A stretch of DNA of 20,553 nt from JBOGIG01 sp050742455 (GCA_050742455.1 JBOGIG010000095.1:1-20553), one strand, 5' to 3'. Positions 1 through 7,533 are shown, numbered from the stretch's first letter. Program-made: numbers and translations. The notes: a model not told the origin generated them from the sequence alone.

Positions 1-55
1 CCGAGGATTCACGGGCGGAGGACTGAGCCCAACTAGAGTCTCGAACGGAGGTTTC

Positions 56-1525
56 ATGGTCGAGCGTCGTCGTACGTCCACTTCTAACTTCGGAGTCGGA
101 AGACGCGAGAGCCACGATGCGACGCCCTTTTATGGTCGCTTCCGCCCGCCTGAGCTCACTACCGCCCAAGAAGTCCTGCCACCGAGGCCGGTGGTAGAGC
201 CGTTCGTGTGTGGCGACGCCCGAAACATGGACGGTGTCGAGAATGGCTCGGTCGCTCTGGTCGTTACGTCACCCCCCTATTTCGCCGGGAAGGCCTACGA
301 GGAAGAACTCGAACGAGAGGGTGTCCCCGCCTCGTATCTGGAGTACCTGGATCTGCTCCACGATGTCTTCGTCGAGTGCTCCAAGAAGCTCGAGCCGGGA
401 GGGCGTATAGCGGTCAACGTTGCCAACCTGGGCCGAAAGCCGTACCGGAGCCTGTCGGCCGACGTTATCCGCATCCTTCAGGACGAACTAGGCCTTTTGC
501 TTCGAGGGGAGTTGATCTGGCAGAAGGGCGAGGGGGCGAGCGGTTCGTGCGCATGGGGATCATTCAGGAGCGCGGCCAACCCGGTGCTGCGTGATATCAC
601 CGAAAGGGTGATCATAGCAAGCAAAGGACGTTTCGACCGGGCCCGCAGCGTCAAGGAACGCCAAGCCGACCAGTTGCCCCACGAGAGCACGGTGATGACC
701 GAGGACTTTCTGGCGCTCACTCTTGACGTGTGGTCCATTCCTCCTGAAAGAGCGACGAAAGTGGGCCACCCGGCGCCGTTTCCGGTAGAGCTTCCCGAGC
801 AGCTCATCCGCCTCTACACGTTCAAGGACGACCTGGTCCTCGATCCATTCATGGGAAGCGGCTCGGCGCTTGTGGCGGCGGCCCGGCTCGATAGAAGGTA
901 TGTCGGCTACGACCTAGACCCCACATACGTCGAGATAGCCAGGCGCAGAGTCGATGAAGCGCTCGCCCCCAATGAGCCCCCTGCACAACCGCGGCACAGG
1001 CAACCGATCACTCCGCCGTCGGCATCTGACGGCGAGGAGGACTTTCAGAGCCGAGCCACCCGGGAGGGCAAGGCGGCCCAGAAGCTGGCCGAGGAAGTTC
1101 TTGTCGATGCCGGCTTCAAGGACATCGAGCGCAACCGAAAGTTCCTCAAGACCGGGGTCACGGTCAACTTCACCGCCAAGGACGCGGATGGGGTCACGTG
1201 GCTATTCGACGTCTCAGGCGCATTTACGAGTCACCGGGGCGGATTGCTGCGCACCGACACAGTGTGGAAGGCCCTCGGAAAGGTGGCGGCAATCCGAGGC
1301 GTCTCCAAGGACATCCCGATCGTGTTCCTGACAACCCACCTACCGAAGCGTCCGAGCGAGGGCGACACCGCATTGCGGGCAGCCGGCCCGCTAGCCCTGT
1401 TTGATGCAATCGAGATGCTCTCGGACGAGGGACGAGGGCGCCTAGAGCGCTACGCCGGAGGAAAGCCGGTCGAACCCCTTCCGGGATTCTGGACCGACGA
1501 GGACCTCGCCCGGCTGAGCGGCTGA
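56..1525 (+). CDS. Beta-class DNA methyltransferase (N4-cytosine/N6-adenine) with C-terminal nuclease-like domain
   Basis: This 489-residue protein should transfer methyl groups from S-adenosylmethionine to a base in DNA. The catalytic motif TSPPY (residues 71-75) comes before the SAM-binding motif DPFMGSGS (263-270), the permuted order of beta-class N4-cytosine and N6-adenine enzymes. TSPPY leans to N4-cytosine but does not decide it. About 150 residues follow the methylase core. They contain a beta-hairpin pattern (about 366-387, ending WLFDVSG) that resembles the core of PD-(D/E)XK nucleases. Its presumed catalytic positions read N371, D385 and S387 rather than D, E and K, so it may serve in target recognition instead of cutting. 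A GGAGG lies 4 bases before the ATG, which supports this start. The stop overlaps the next gene by one base. No separate restriction enzyme is visible, so it may be a solitary modification enzyme of a mobile element. Confidence 0.88.
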   Translation: MVERRRTSTSNFGVGRRESHDATPFYGRFRPPELTTAQEVLPPRPVVEPFVCGDARNMDGVENGSVALVVTSPPYFAGKAYEEELEREGVPASYLEYLDLLHDVFVECSKKLEPGGRIAVNVANLGRKPYRSLSADVIRILQDELGLLLRGELIWQKGEGASGSCAWGSFRSAANPVLRDITERVIIASKGRFDRARSVKERQADQLPHESTVMTEDFLALTLDVWSIPPERATKVGHPAPFPVELPEQLIRLYTFKDDLVLDPFMGSGSALVAAARLDRRYVGYDLDPTYVEIARRRVDEALAPNEPPAQPRHRQPITPPSASDGEEDFQSRATREGKAAQKLAEEVLVDAGFKDIERNRKFLKTGVTVNFTAKDADGVTWLFDVSGAFTSHRGGLLRTDTVWKALGKVAAIRGVSKDIPIVFLTTHLPKRPSEGDTALRAAGPLALFDAIEMLSDEGRGRLERYAGGKPVEPLPGFWTDEDLARLSG

Positions 1526-1770
1526 TGCCCAAGGTGGCCGCGCACGCCGTCGTTCGCGGCGACCCGCCTCAGGTATTCATCGCCGAGGACCTCTCCATCT
1601 CGCTCGACACCGCCTACAAATCGTCATCGCGAGGCGAGCCGTGGTTACCTCACTCCATTCGCCTCGCCAACGGCGCGAAGCGGGTACGCCGGGACTGGTA
1701 TGAGAAATGGCTAGCCAGGATGGAGATAGGGGACGAGCGCTGCCCCCCAGCCCATTGCATCACCACGTAG
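1525..1770 (+). CDS. Small HTH DNA-binding protein, excisionase/AlpA-like
   Basis: This 81-residue protein has a short winged-helix look. A stretch IAEDLSISLDTAYK (about residues 19-32) fits the recognition-helix region of MerR/AlpA/excisionase proteins. It is followed by a basic strand and the helix RRDWYEKWLARME, as in excisionase-type DNA-binding domains. Its ATG overlaps the TGA of the methyltransferase (TGATG), so the two are probably translationally coupled. Its 3' end overlaps the 3' end of the convergent integrase by 11 bases. The position beside an integrase suggests a recombination directionality factor or a transcriptional regulator of the element. The call rests on size, pattern and context; no clear family match was recognised. 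Confidence 0.6.
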   Translation: MPKVAAHAVVRGDPPQVFIAEDLSISLDTAYKSSSRGEPWLPHSIRLANGAKRVRRDWYEKWLARMEIGDERCPPAHCITT

Positions 1771-3337
1771 CGCTGAGCTTTGCCGCCGCCGAGGTTTTCG
1801 CACTCGGCATTAGTCCCTGATAGATGTCGAGGAACACGCTGAGCCGCTTGTGCCCGGACCATTCGCAGGCCACCCTGACCTCGATGCCCGGCGTGTTGAG
1901 CCACATCGAGCAGGCCGCATGTCGGAGATCGTGCAGCCGAAGCCGTTCGAGGGCCTCCTGCAATGCCTCTGCATCTTTTCGCTTAATGGCGCCGGAGTCG
2001 GCCCGGCAGGCGTATCGGTCGGCGAGTTCAGATCGGGCCGGATTCCAGACATCCCGGGTGAACTTGTCCCGATCCCATCCGGCGAAGGGCTCCTCGGTAT
2101 CCGCCGTCCTCGCGAGGATGTCCCGGATTCGCTCGGCATCTCGGGATGGGATCGGTACCGTCCTGGACTCCTCGATTTCGCGCCCCTTGAGTGGTCCCCA
2201 GTCGGCGTCGTCGTCGGGATCGAGGAAGCTGGCGTCGATGCCTCGCCGATTGGTTCTGCGAAACCTGACTTCACAATCGTCAGACGAAAGGTCCAAGTCG
2301 CGGATGTCGACGCCAGCCGATTCGCCCGGCCGACCCCCGGCGATTCCGAGTAGCAGCACGTAGACCTCGGCTAACGGACCAAAGGAAAACTCCCCGCATA
2401 GGCGAGCCAGTTCACGAACGTGATACGGAGCGAGGACGATCGTCTGGTCAACCGGTCGGACGGTCGACCCGCGCCGGCCGCCCGCCGAGGAGCGGGTACG
2501 CGTCTTCAGTAGGGGCCAGGGATCGGCTACCCCGTGGGTCGCACACACCCACGCCCACATCTGGCGCACGTCGGCCAGGTGACGGGTAAGGCTCGACTGA
2601 GCCAAAGGACGGCCCGTCCGAGTGTTCGTCTTCCACCGGTCGATGTAGGACTGCCAGACCGCTGCGTCGACGTCTTGGACAGGAAGGGAAGCCTGGCTCA
2701 ACCAGTCGTGAGCCTCGCTGTGCTCCTCCGGGACCGGAGTACCTTCGGGCTTCGGTGGCAACAATTGCCAGGTCAGATATTCCGCCAGCGCCCACGGGCT
2801 GTCGGGAGCTCCGCTGACAAACTCGACGATCGGCCTGGAGATGTACCGGAGGGTCTCCTTGCGGGATTTCGGCTCGATCGTGGTCCAGTGTGTCCGCCAC
2901 CATTCAACGCATTCCGTGAAGACGGTGGGCTCGGCGCTGTCGGACACGGGCTCGACCAGCAATTCTAAGAACCGCTTCGCCCCCGGATCGAATGTAAGGC
3001 CCAGGGCGAAACCTGCCACGAGCTTGTCTCTCGCCGCACTCGCCTGCCCGGCCGAGTAGTGGCGATCGAACCAGCGGTGGCCGTCACAGGTGATGCGAAG
3101 GTCCCAGCAAGTCCGAGTCCTTCCTTCGTGCTCCCAGCCGAGGAACTCCCGTATCGCCCGACCCTGGCCATCCCGGATGATCTGGCCGTCCGCTCCGATC
3201 TGGTCAGGTCCGAACCTTGGACCTGAAGGGCGGGTCGTGGTGGAGCTCCTGATGGGTCCGACGACTGAAAACGACCCAGGCTTGAACGGGGTCTTCGGCT
3301 TCGGTGCCGATGGGGAATGGGTGCTGACTGCCGGCAT
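1760..3337 (-). CDS. Tyrosine recombinase / integrase
   Basis: This 525-residue site-specific recombinase should integrate or excise a mobile element by strand exchange through a 3'-phosphotyrosine. The C-terminal catalytic domain is complete: the first arginine in GIAGGRPGES, a lysine in the beta-hairpin PLKGREIEESRTVPIP, the HDLRH box, SGHK, and the nucleophile tyrosine in FLDIYQGL near the C-terminus. The N-terminal 350 residues hold the arm-binding and core-binding regions usual for long actinobacterial phage/ICE integrases. It converges on the methyltransferase/HTH pair. Its start lies 200 bases from the 5' end of tRNA-Ser, but elements normally lie on the 3' side of a tRNA, so that tRNA is not clearly its attachment site. 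All key residues are intact, so it is probably active. Confidence 0.92.
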   Translation of the reverse strand: MPAVSTHSPSAPKPKTPFKPGSFSVVGPIRSSTTTRPSGPRFGPDQIGADGQIIRDGQGRAIREFLGWEHEGRTRTCWDLRITCDGHRWFDRHYSAGQASAARDKLVAGFALGLTFDPGAKRFLELLVEPVSDSAEPTVFTECVEWWRTHWTTIEPKSRKETLRYISRPIVEFVSGAPDSPWALAEYLTWQLLPPKPEGTPVPEEHSEAHDWLSQASLPVQDVDAAVWQSYIDRWKTNTRTGRPLAQSSLTRHLADVRQMWAWVCATHGVADPWPLLKTRTRSSAGGRRGSTVRPVDQTIVLAPYHVRELARLCGEFSFGPLAEVYVLLLGIAGGRPGESAGVDIRDLDLSSDDCEVRFRRTNRRGIDASFLDPDDDADWGPLKGREIEESRTVPIPSRDAERIRDILARTADTEEPFAGWDRDKFTRDVWNPARSELADRYACRADSGAIKRKDAEALQEALERLRLHDLRHAACSMWLNTPGIEVRVACEWSGHKRLSVFLDIYQGLMPSAKTSAAAKLSATW

Positions 3338-3537
3338 CGTTCATAACTCTACGCAAATTCTGGGCCAATCGAGGATCTAGCAGGTCCAAGGCTGTCTCCG
3401 AAGCGGGCGAGGTCGAGGTGCTGACAGAGAGGCATGTCGGAGTCAGAGAGGCGGCTCGCTTAGACTTCTGACCTGCGGTTTTACCCCGAAGTGGCGCACT
3501 ATACCGGGCGACAGGCACCTGCTACAGTATTGGGCAA

Positions 3538-3626
3538 GGAGAGGTGCGAGAGCGGCCGAATCGGACTCACTGCTAATGAGTTGGCTTGGGAAACCGGGCC
3601 CGAGGGTTCAAATCCCTCCCTCTCCG
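3538..3626 (+). tRNA. tRNA-Ser (GCT)
   Basis: The 89-base cloverleaf has a perfect 7-bp acceptor stem (GGAGAGG with CCTCTCC), an anticodon stem ACTCA/TGAGT around the loop CTGCTAA (anticodon GCT at 3572-3574), a long variable arm as expected for serine, and a T-arm GAGGG-TTCAAAT-CCCTC. The discriminator is G3626. The following bases are CTG, so CCA is not encoded. Confidence 0.96.
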
Positions 3627-3636
3627 CTGTTGTTCT

Positions 3637-3655
3637 GTCCCACGACATCGTGGAC
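3637..3655. terminator. Possible stem-loop between tRNA-Ser and the convergent gene
   Basis: CACGA (3641-3645) and TCGTG (3648-3652) are complementary, and GTC/GAC extend the stem if one C is bulged. It lies between two convergent transcription units, tRNA-Ser and the minus-strand gene ending at 3664. No T-run follows and the loop is very short, so a terminator role is a guess from position. Confidence 0.25.
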
Positions 3656-3663
3656 AAACGAAC

Positions 3664-4575
3664 CTACGAAGGCATGCGGACGAAGGTCCCGGCCTCGCTG
3701 ATGGCCCTGCTCCATGGTCGGACTATCCGCCGTAGCCGGTCACAGGCTTGTTCGCCGATGTGGTTCCATGGGGCCGTGGCCATGGTGTCGGTAGCTTCCT
3801 CAACCCGGCTGCGGTGAGCCCGACCATCGGGGGTCAGTGCCCCGGCGTCGTCGAGCCATCCCCTTTGCACCAGGCCGGCCCGGGCTCTGTCCCAGTCGGC
3901 GTCGGGCCAGGCACGGCTTGACTGGAGCACCGAACTGGGGATGTCGCCCGTGCCGGCGTGGATCAACAGGGCCTCGATGCCCGATACGTCTTCGCTCACC
4001 ATGGCGGCAATATGGCCATCACCCCGGAACTCCCGCAGCAGCGAGATTGCATGCCATAACACCAAGTGCGGTTCGTCGGGCCACTCCAGGCCGGCGTGTC
4101 CGGCATACAGGGGCCGCCCCTCGGGGCGACAAACCTGGGCGGCCGCCCGGGCCGTGTCGGCGGCGTCAGCCATATCGGAAGAATCGATGCCGGATCCGAT
4201 CAACCGGCGCAAAGCCCGGTCTGCAGCGCCCTGTCGGGCCCAGATGATGGCTCCCGGATCGGCCAGCTCCCACGCTCGGGGAATGGCTTTGTGGACCAGG
4301 GATGGATTGAAGTTGAAGAAGGTGGCAACTACCACTTCGGCCGTAACCGCCCCCATGGGAGCCGAGCGCGACGCGAAGTAGCCCATCCGTCCCGGCTCCA
4401 GACCCACCTCTTGGTAAGCCTGGTCTGCCTCCGGCACGAAATAGATCATCCCGTGGTACGGCTCCAACGTCCGCCACATCTTGCGGGAAAGGGCTACCTC
4501 CGATGGGTCCGGTAGGGCGCCCTCGGACTGGGCGGGGCCCGGGTCGGACGGGATTCGGCTATCGGGCTCGGCCAT
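3664..4575 (-). CDS. SCO6745-family conserved actinobacterial protein
   Basis: This 303-residue protein resembles the SCO6745/SalK-like family of actinobacteria. The diagnostic stretch is RTLEPYHGMIYFVPEA, then GRMGYFASRSAPMGAV and VVVATFFNFNPSLVHKAIP (roughly residues 36-105). The C-terminal third looks like a winged-helix region, with a segment of the type QRGWLDDAGALTPDGRAHR that resembles MarR-like wings. The family's biochemical role is not established to my knowledge. It starts one base after the stop of the PAP2 phosphatase gene (TGA-C-ATG), so the two are almost certainly co-transcribed and possibly translationally coupled. There are no membrane segments or signal peptide. Confidence 0.8.
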   Translation of the reverse strand: MAEPDSRIPSDPGPAQSEGALPDPSEVALSRKMWRTLEPYHGMIYFVPEADQAYQEVGLEPGRMGYFASRSAPMGAVTAEVVVATFFNFNPSLVHKAIPRAWELADPGAIIWARQGAADRALRRLIGSGIDSSDMADAADTARAAAQVCRPEGRPLYAGHAGLEWPDEPHLVLWHAISLLREFRGDGHIAAMVSEDVSGIEALLIHAGTGDIPSSVLQSSRAWPDADWDRARAGLVQRGWLDDAGALTPDGRAHRSRVEEATDTMATAPWNHIGEQACDRLRRIVRPWSRAISEAGTFVRMPS

Positions 4576-4576
4576 G

Positions 4577-5221
4577 TCAGACGTTGGGCTCGGCCCGGGT
4601 CCTGGTCGAGGCCGAGGACGATTCCAGGCTAGGTCTGAGCGGCGCCGACGAGCTGATGAGGGGGTGGAACGGGCCGCGATCGAGCTTGGTGGCCAGCCAT
4701 ACCAGGGGTACCCGGCCGATGGGGGCCAGGATGAGAGAGACCGCCGCGCCGACCAGGAGACCCACCACGACGTCGCCCGGATAGTGGACTCCCACGTAGA
4801 CGCGGGCGAAGGCGATCAGAAGGGCCAGGATCAGCGAGACGATGGCCAGGCGCCGGTTGACCAGGAAGAGTCCGGCGGTGACGGCCCCGGCCACGATGGC
4901 ATGGTCGCTCGGAAAGCCGAAATCGTTGGCCTTGTGCACCAGTACCTCGGCGTGCGTGAACACGGTGAAGGGACGGGGTCGGGCCACGGCTTGGGAGATG
5001 ATCTGGCCGACCCCGTAGGCGACGCCAGCGCCGATGGCGGCCCAAACAGCCGCTGCAACGGCCTTGGGCGGGTTGCCGGTTGATCGGGCCTGCCACCAGG
5101 CCGCCAGCAACAGGATGGCGAAGAGGACGATGCCGTAGCCGGCGTAGTACTTCATGAAGCCGTGCAGCCAATGGGTGTTGACGGCGAAGTTATTGATGTC
5201 CTTGTAGAAGCGGGCGTCCAA
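4577..5221 (-). CDS. PAP2-family membrane phosphatase
   Basis: This 214-residue polytopic membrane protein should remove phosphate from a lipid phosphate or diphosphate, possibly undecaprenyl diphosphate or a phosphatidic acid type substrate. The motifs are in order: ARPRPF (R81, R83), PSDH (S105, D106, H107) and ARVYVGVHYPGD (R140, H146, D150). The two histidines and R140 form the usual active site. The lysine that usually precedes RPRP by about six residues appears to be Ser76, a substitution seen in some branches. About five hydrophobic helices are visible (near 28-43, 55-78, 108-122, 125-139 and 151-165). The start is a TTG with AAAGG ten bases upstream. It is the first gene of a two-gene operon with the SCO6745-family gene. 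Confidence 0.88.
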   Translation of the reverse strand: MDARFYKDINNFAVNTHWLHGFMKYYAGYGIVLFAILLLAAWWQARSTGNPPKAVAAAVWAAIGAGVAYGVGQIISQAVARPRPFTVFTHAEVLVHKANDFGFPSDHAIVAGAVTAGLFLVNRRLAIVSLILALLIAFARVYVGVHYPGDVVVGLLVGAAVSLILAPIGRVPLVWLATKLDRGPFHPLISSSAPLRPSLESSSASTRTRAEPNV

Positions 5222-5388
5222 GGTAATTTGGCCTTTGCGTTGTGGGGCGGAGTGGTTGCGGACTGACCTAGACAGGAAGGCAATTGCAGATCGGTCCCGT
5301 CCAAGCCTTGCACGCTCGGGCGCCCGAAGGGAATTTCGACGTGAGGGCCACGGCCCGATCGCTTAGCCGGCGCAATTGGGGCCGGACT

Positions 5389-5441
5389 ACACTGTGCAGG
5401 TCAAACGACACTGTGCAGGTCAATCAACTGTTCAGGTCCAA
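5389..5441 (+). repeat. Three short direct repeats just upstream of tRNA-Arg
   Basis: ACACTGTGCAGGTCAA occurs exactly at 5389-5404 and 5408-5423 (19-base period). A diverged third copy, ACTGTTCAGGTCCAA, is at 5427-5441, ending two bases before the tRNA. Each copy holds a near-palindromic core CTGTgCAG. A related CCAGGTCAAA sits just past the tRNA at about 5526. The spacing is close to two helical turns, which would suit protein binding, for example integrase arm sites or a tRNA promoter element. Confidence 0.75.
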
Positions 5442-5443
5442 CG

Positions 5444-5519
5444 GCGCTCGTAGCTCAACGGATAGAGCATCTGACTACGGATCAGAAGGTTGGGAGTTCG
5501 ATTCTCTCCGAGCGCGCCA
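5444..5519 (+). tRNA. tRNA-Arg (ACG), attachment site of a genomic island
   Basis: The 76-base gene includes an encoded CCA. The acceptor stem is GCGCTCG/CGAGCGC, the anticodon stem TCTGA/TCAGA surrounds the loop CTACGGA with anticodon ACG (5477-5479), and the T-loop is TTCGATT. The part from the anticodon loop to the second base after the acceptor stem (5475-5517) is repeated at 8983-9025, so an element has integrated here and rebuilt the 3' half of the gene. The neighbouring tRNA-Ser lacks CCA. The chromosomal side of the right-hand repeat reads GCAA, so the CCA may have been brought in by the element. Confidence 0.96.
5475..5517 (+). repeat. attL: left 43-bp direct repeat inside tRNA-Arg
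   Basis: This segment matches 8983-9025 with a single difference (G5485 against A8993). It starts at the first base of the anticodon loop, a common crossover zone for tyrosine integrases. It lies inside the intact tRNA gene. Confidence 0.9.
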
Positions 5520-5701
5520 CGTAAGTCCAGGTCAAAAGAGTTGTAGCGGTTAGCCGACAGAGGCTGACTCACTCCATCCTCGCCGAGCATCAGTTCTCTC
5601 GCCCTGGGCCTGGCCGTTTGGTGTCTCACCTCGGTCGGAAGGGGTGAAAAGTTACGTCTTTGGTTCTTTGGTTGGACCAGGTCGACAATCCGGTCCTGGC
5701 T

Positions 5702-5730
5702 CGTCGCCAGCCGGAACGCCGCTGGCGACG
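5702..5730. terminator. Perfect 10-bp stem-loop downstream of the island operon
   Basis: CGTCGCCAGC (5702-5711) and GCTGGCGACG (5721-5730) form a perfect 10-bp stem around a 9-base loop. It lies about 60 bases beyond the stop of the minus-strand membrane-protein gene. There is no T-run, so it would be a GC-rich, tail-less terminator of the kind proposed in actinobacteria. The rest of 5520-5788 shows no gene I can support. Confidence 0.45.
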
Positions 5731-5788
5731 TCGACGGTCCGGCGGAGCCGTGCGCACGCCGAGAGGCTCGCACGTGTGGTCCGGTAGT

Positions 5789-6487
5789 TCAGGCCACCGC
5801 CACTGGGTCAGTTCGGGCGTCGTCGCGCTCGAATGCTCGAATGGCCCTGACGCTGTACCAGATGAGAGCGCCGATCACCACCCACCCCATCAACGGTGCC
5901 ACCGCGAGGAATCGGCCGGTCGACAAGGTCAGGGCCAACCCGGTGCGCAGCCCCATCTCGCCGAGGAGGGCCACACCCCACACGACCGTGACCCGACGGA
6001 ACCGACGGGGCGCCCCAGGGCGATCCCAGATGGTGTTGAACTGAGCGACGGCCGCAGCATCGCCGTCGGTCGCAAACATGCGGCCGAGATAGAACATCGC
6101 CGGGAGACGGGCCAGCAACGACCCGAGGCAAACCAGGCCGAACAGCCCGGTGATCGCAGACTCGCGCAGTTTGAGCATCGTAGCGTCGCCGTGAAAGGCG
6201 AGAGCGCCGACCAGACCGAAGACGATCCCGATCAGGGTGATGATCCCCACTGGCTCTAACCGACCGTGGCGGACCCGCTCGAAGGCGATCTCGGCGACCG
6301 GGAATACCATGACCACCGCCAACGCAACCGCGTCCGAGCTCACATGCGAACGTAGGAGCGTGTAGCCAACCAGGGGCAGAACACCGGCGACGAGGATCTT
6401 CGGAGCAATGAGTCGAAGGCTTGGGACCATGTGACGGGCTTCGATCGCCGCACCGACGCCCGCATCGTGCGGGGTCCGGTCACTCAC
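5789..6487 (-). CDS. VC0807-family integral membrane protein
   Basis: This 232-residue protein has about six hydrophobic segments and resembles the VC0807 family. Typical parts are LLRSHVSSDAVALA, the segment KLRESAITGLFGLVCLGSLLA and a C-terminal LRTGLALTLSTGRFLAVAP. The family's function is not established to my knowledge; transport or sensing of a small molecule are both possible. The GTG start at 6487 overlaps the stop of the diiron oxygenase by four bases (GTGA), so the two are translationally coupled. A longer reading from 6544 would run into the oxygenase. An ATG at 6430, directly before the first membrane segment, is the alternative start. No clear ribosome binding site is seen for either. 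Confidence 0.75.
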   Translation of the reverse strand: MSDRTPHDAGVGAAIEARHMVPSLRLIAPKILVAGVLPLVGYTLLRSHVSSDAVALAVVMVFPVAEIAFERVRHGRLEPVGIITLIGIVFGLVGALAFHGDATMLKLRESAITGLFGLVCLGSLLARLPAMFYLGRMFATDGDAAAVAQFNTIWDRPGAPRRFRRVTVVWGVALLGEMGLRTGLALTLSTGRFLAVAPLMGWVVIGALIWYSVRAIRAFERDDARTDPVAVA

Positions 6488-7431
6488 AGGCCAGCCGACC
6501 TGACGGCATGTCCCGAGGCGTCGACCCCGCACAGGTCCCGCCAAGCCCTGGGGATGCGGCCTCGGCGAAGTATGCCGGCGTCGATGACAGCGTCAAGGAC
6601 CGGTCGAGTGGCGGCGTGGCGCAGCTCGATGCGCTGGGGAGTGCAGTTCGCGGCTCGCCAGGTGCCCCAAGGAGGAAGGCCCACCTCGGCGTACACGCCG
6701 GGATGGACCATGAAGCGGAACATCTGATCGATGGCGCGCGGGGAGACGTGCCTGACCACGAGGCGGTCGAGGAGGGTTGCCTCCGCCCACACCTCCGGCA
6801 GCACGGCCTTGGCGAACGACAGGTGCCGCGCTTCTTCCTGGCGGTGGTAGCGGTTGACCTCGGCCAGGAACGGGTCGGTCTGGGGATGCTCGGAGGCCAT
6901 CTTCTGCAACAGGTCCGGGATCTCCTCCCCGCCCAGCACCGAGACGAACAACATGGCGGGCAGCCGCGTGATCCAGCGCATGCCGGCGCGCTCGAGGCGA
7001 GGGACGATCGGCCAGCTCGCCATCGGATTGCGGGATCGTGGCTGGAGCTGCGTCAGCACTCGCTGGAACAGCCGCTGATGGCGCGTCTCTTCGCCCATCT
7101 CGTGCAGGAGGTACGTGATGCGCGGGTCAGTGAGGTCGCGAGATGTGGCGATGAGGAAGGCGAAGCCAGCCTCGAGCACCGCCTCGAATCGCATCCCAGC
7201 ATCCAGGATCGACGCCACCTCCTCGCATGACAGCACGCGCTTCTGCTCCGGGGTGAGCTCGAGATCGAGACCGTGCACTGAGAGAAGCTCGTCAGGAAGC
7301 ACTTGGCCGTCGCCGACGCCACCAGCTAGGTCGACGTCCGGGTCGATGACCCGTTTCACGGAGATGCGCGACAGTCGCTCGACGCGCTCTGAGGTGGCGA
7401 CGCGGGCTGATGAGGCGAGTGTTGCGGTCAT
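6484..7431 (-). CDS. AurF-like diiron oxygenase
   Basis: This 315-residue protein matches the AurF/CmlI-type diiron oxygenases, which use a non-haem diiron centre and oxygen; characterised members oxidise arylamines to nitro compounds. The ligand pattern is visible with the same spacing as AurF: E115-x-x-H118 (EETRH), E169 in GGEEI, and H196, E200 and H203 in HRQEEARH. The first-helix ligand is probably E83 or E87. Length and ligands are complete, so the enzyme is probably active; the substrate cannot be read from the sequence. It is the first gene of a two-gene operon with the membrane protein. It is transcribed away from a TetR gene, with a strong promoter containing an operator-like palindrome directly at its ATG and no Shine-Dalgarno sequence. 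Confidence 0.9.
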   Translation of the reverse strand: MTATLASSARVATSERVERLSRISVKRVIDPDVDLAGGVGDGQVLPDELLSVHGLDLELTPEQKRVLSCEEVASILDAGMRFEAVLEAGFAFLIATSRDLTDPRITYLLHEMGEETRHQRLFQRVLTQLQPRSRNPMASWPIVPRLERAGMRWITRLPAMLFVSVLGGEEIPDLLQKMASEHPQTDPFLAEVNRYHRQEEARHLSFAKAVLPEVWAEATLLDRLVVRHVSPRAIDQMFRFMVHPGVYAEVGLPPWGTWRAANCTPQRIELRHAATRPVLDAVIDAGILRRGRIPRAWRDLCGVDASGHAVRSAGL

Positions 7432-7437
7432 TGGTCC

Positions 7438-7466
7438 ATTATATCCTACCTTCGGTAGGTTTACAA
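7438..7466 (-). promoter_or_regulatory. Sigma70-like promoter of the diiron oxygenase (leaderless)
   Basis: On the minus strand, TTGTAA (7461-7466) and a consensus TATAAT (7438-7443) are separated by exactly 17 bases. The -10 ends 6 bases before the ATG at 7431, so transcription would start at or beside the start codon. This fits the missing ribosome binding site and the many leaderless mRNAs known in actinobacteria. Confidence 0.75.
7445..7459. promoter_or_regulatory. Putative TetR operator, CCTACC-TTC-GGTAGG
   Basis: A perfect 6-bp inverted repeat with a 3-base spacer lies inside the promoter spacer of the oxygenase gene. A regulator bound here would block RNA polymerase directly. A second half-site, GGTAGGAT, occurs at 7519-7526, just before the TetR start, which may allow autoregulation. 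The binding protein is inferred from position. Confidence 0.72.
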
Positions 7467-7533
7467 GGTGGCATCTGTCACCACTTTGAACTGGGCAACC
7501 CCCGAGAAACCGACTTCAGGTAGGATCTGGGTC

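Noticed and set aside
3204..3518. Small minus-strand gene upstream of the integrase
   Set aside because: It overlaps the integrase start in another frame and shows no recognisable domain or ribosome binding site.
5432..5773. Minus-strand open frame across tRNA-Arg (ends GENRTPNLLIRS-like)
   Set aside because: This peptide is a familiar artefact of reading a tRNA gene antisense; the same artefact appears at 8919-9206 over the partial tRNA copy.
6488..6544. Longer N-terminus for the VC0807-like protein
   Set aside because: It runs into the oxygenase gene, whereas the GTG at 6487 gives a standard four-base overlap.
7468..7533. Longer N-terminus for the TetR regulator
   Set aside because: It would translate the operator region; the ATG at 7534 has AGGA at good spacing and precedes the conserved domain.
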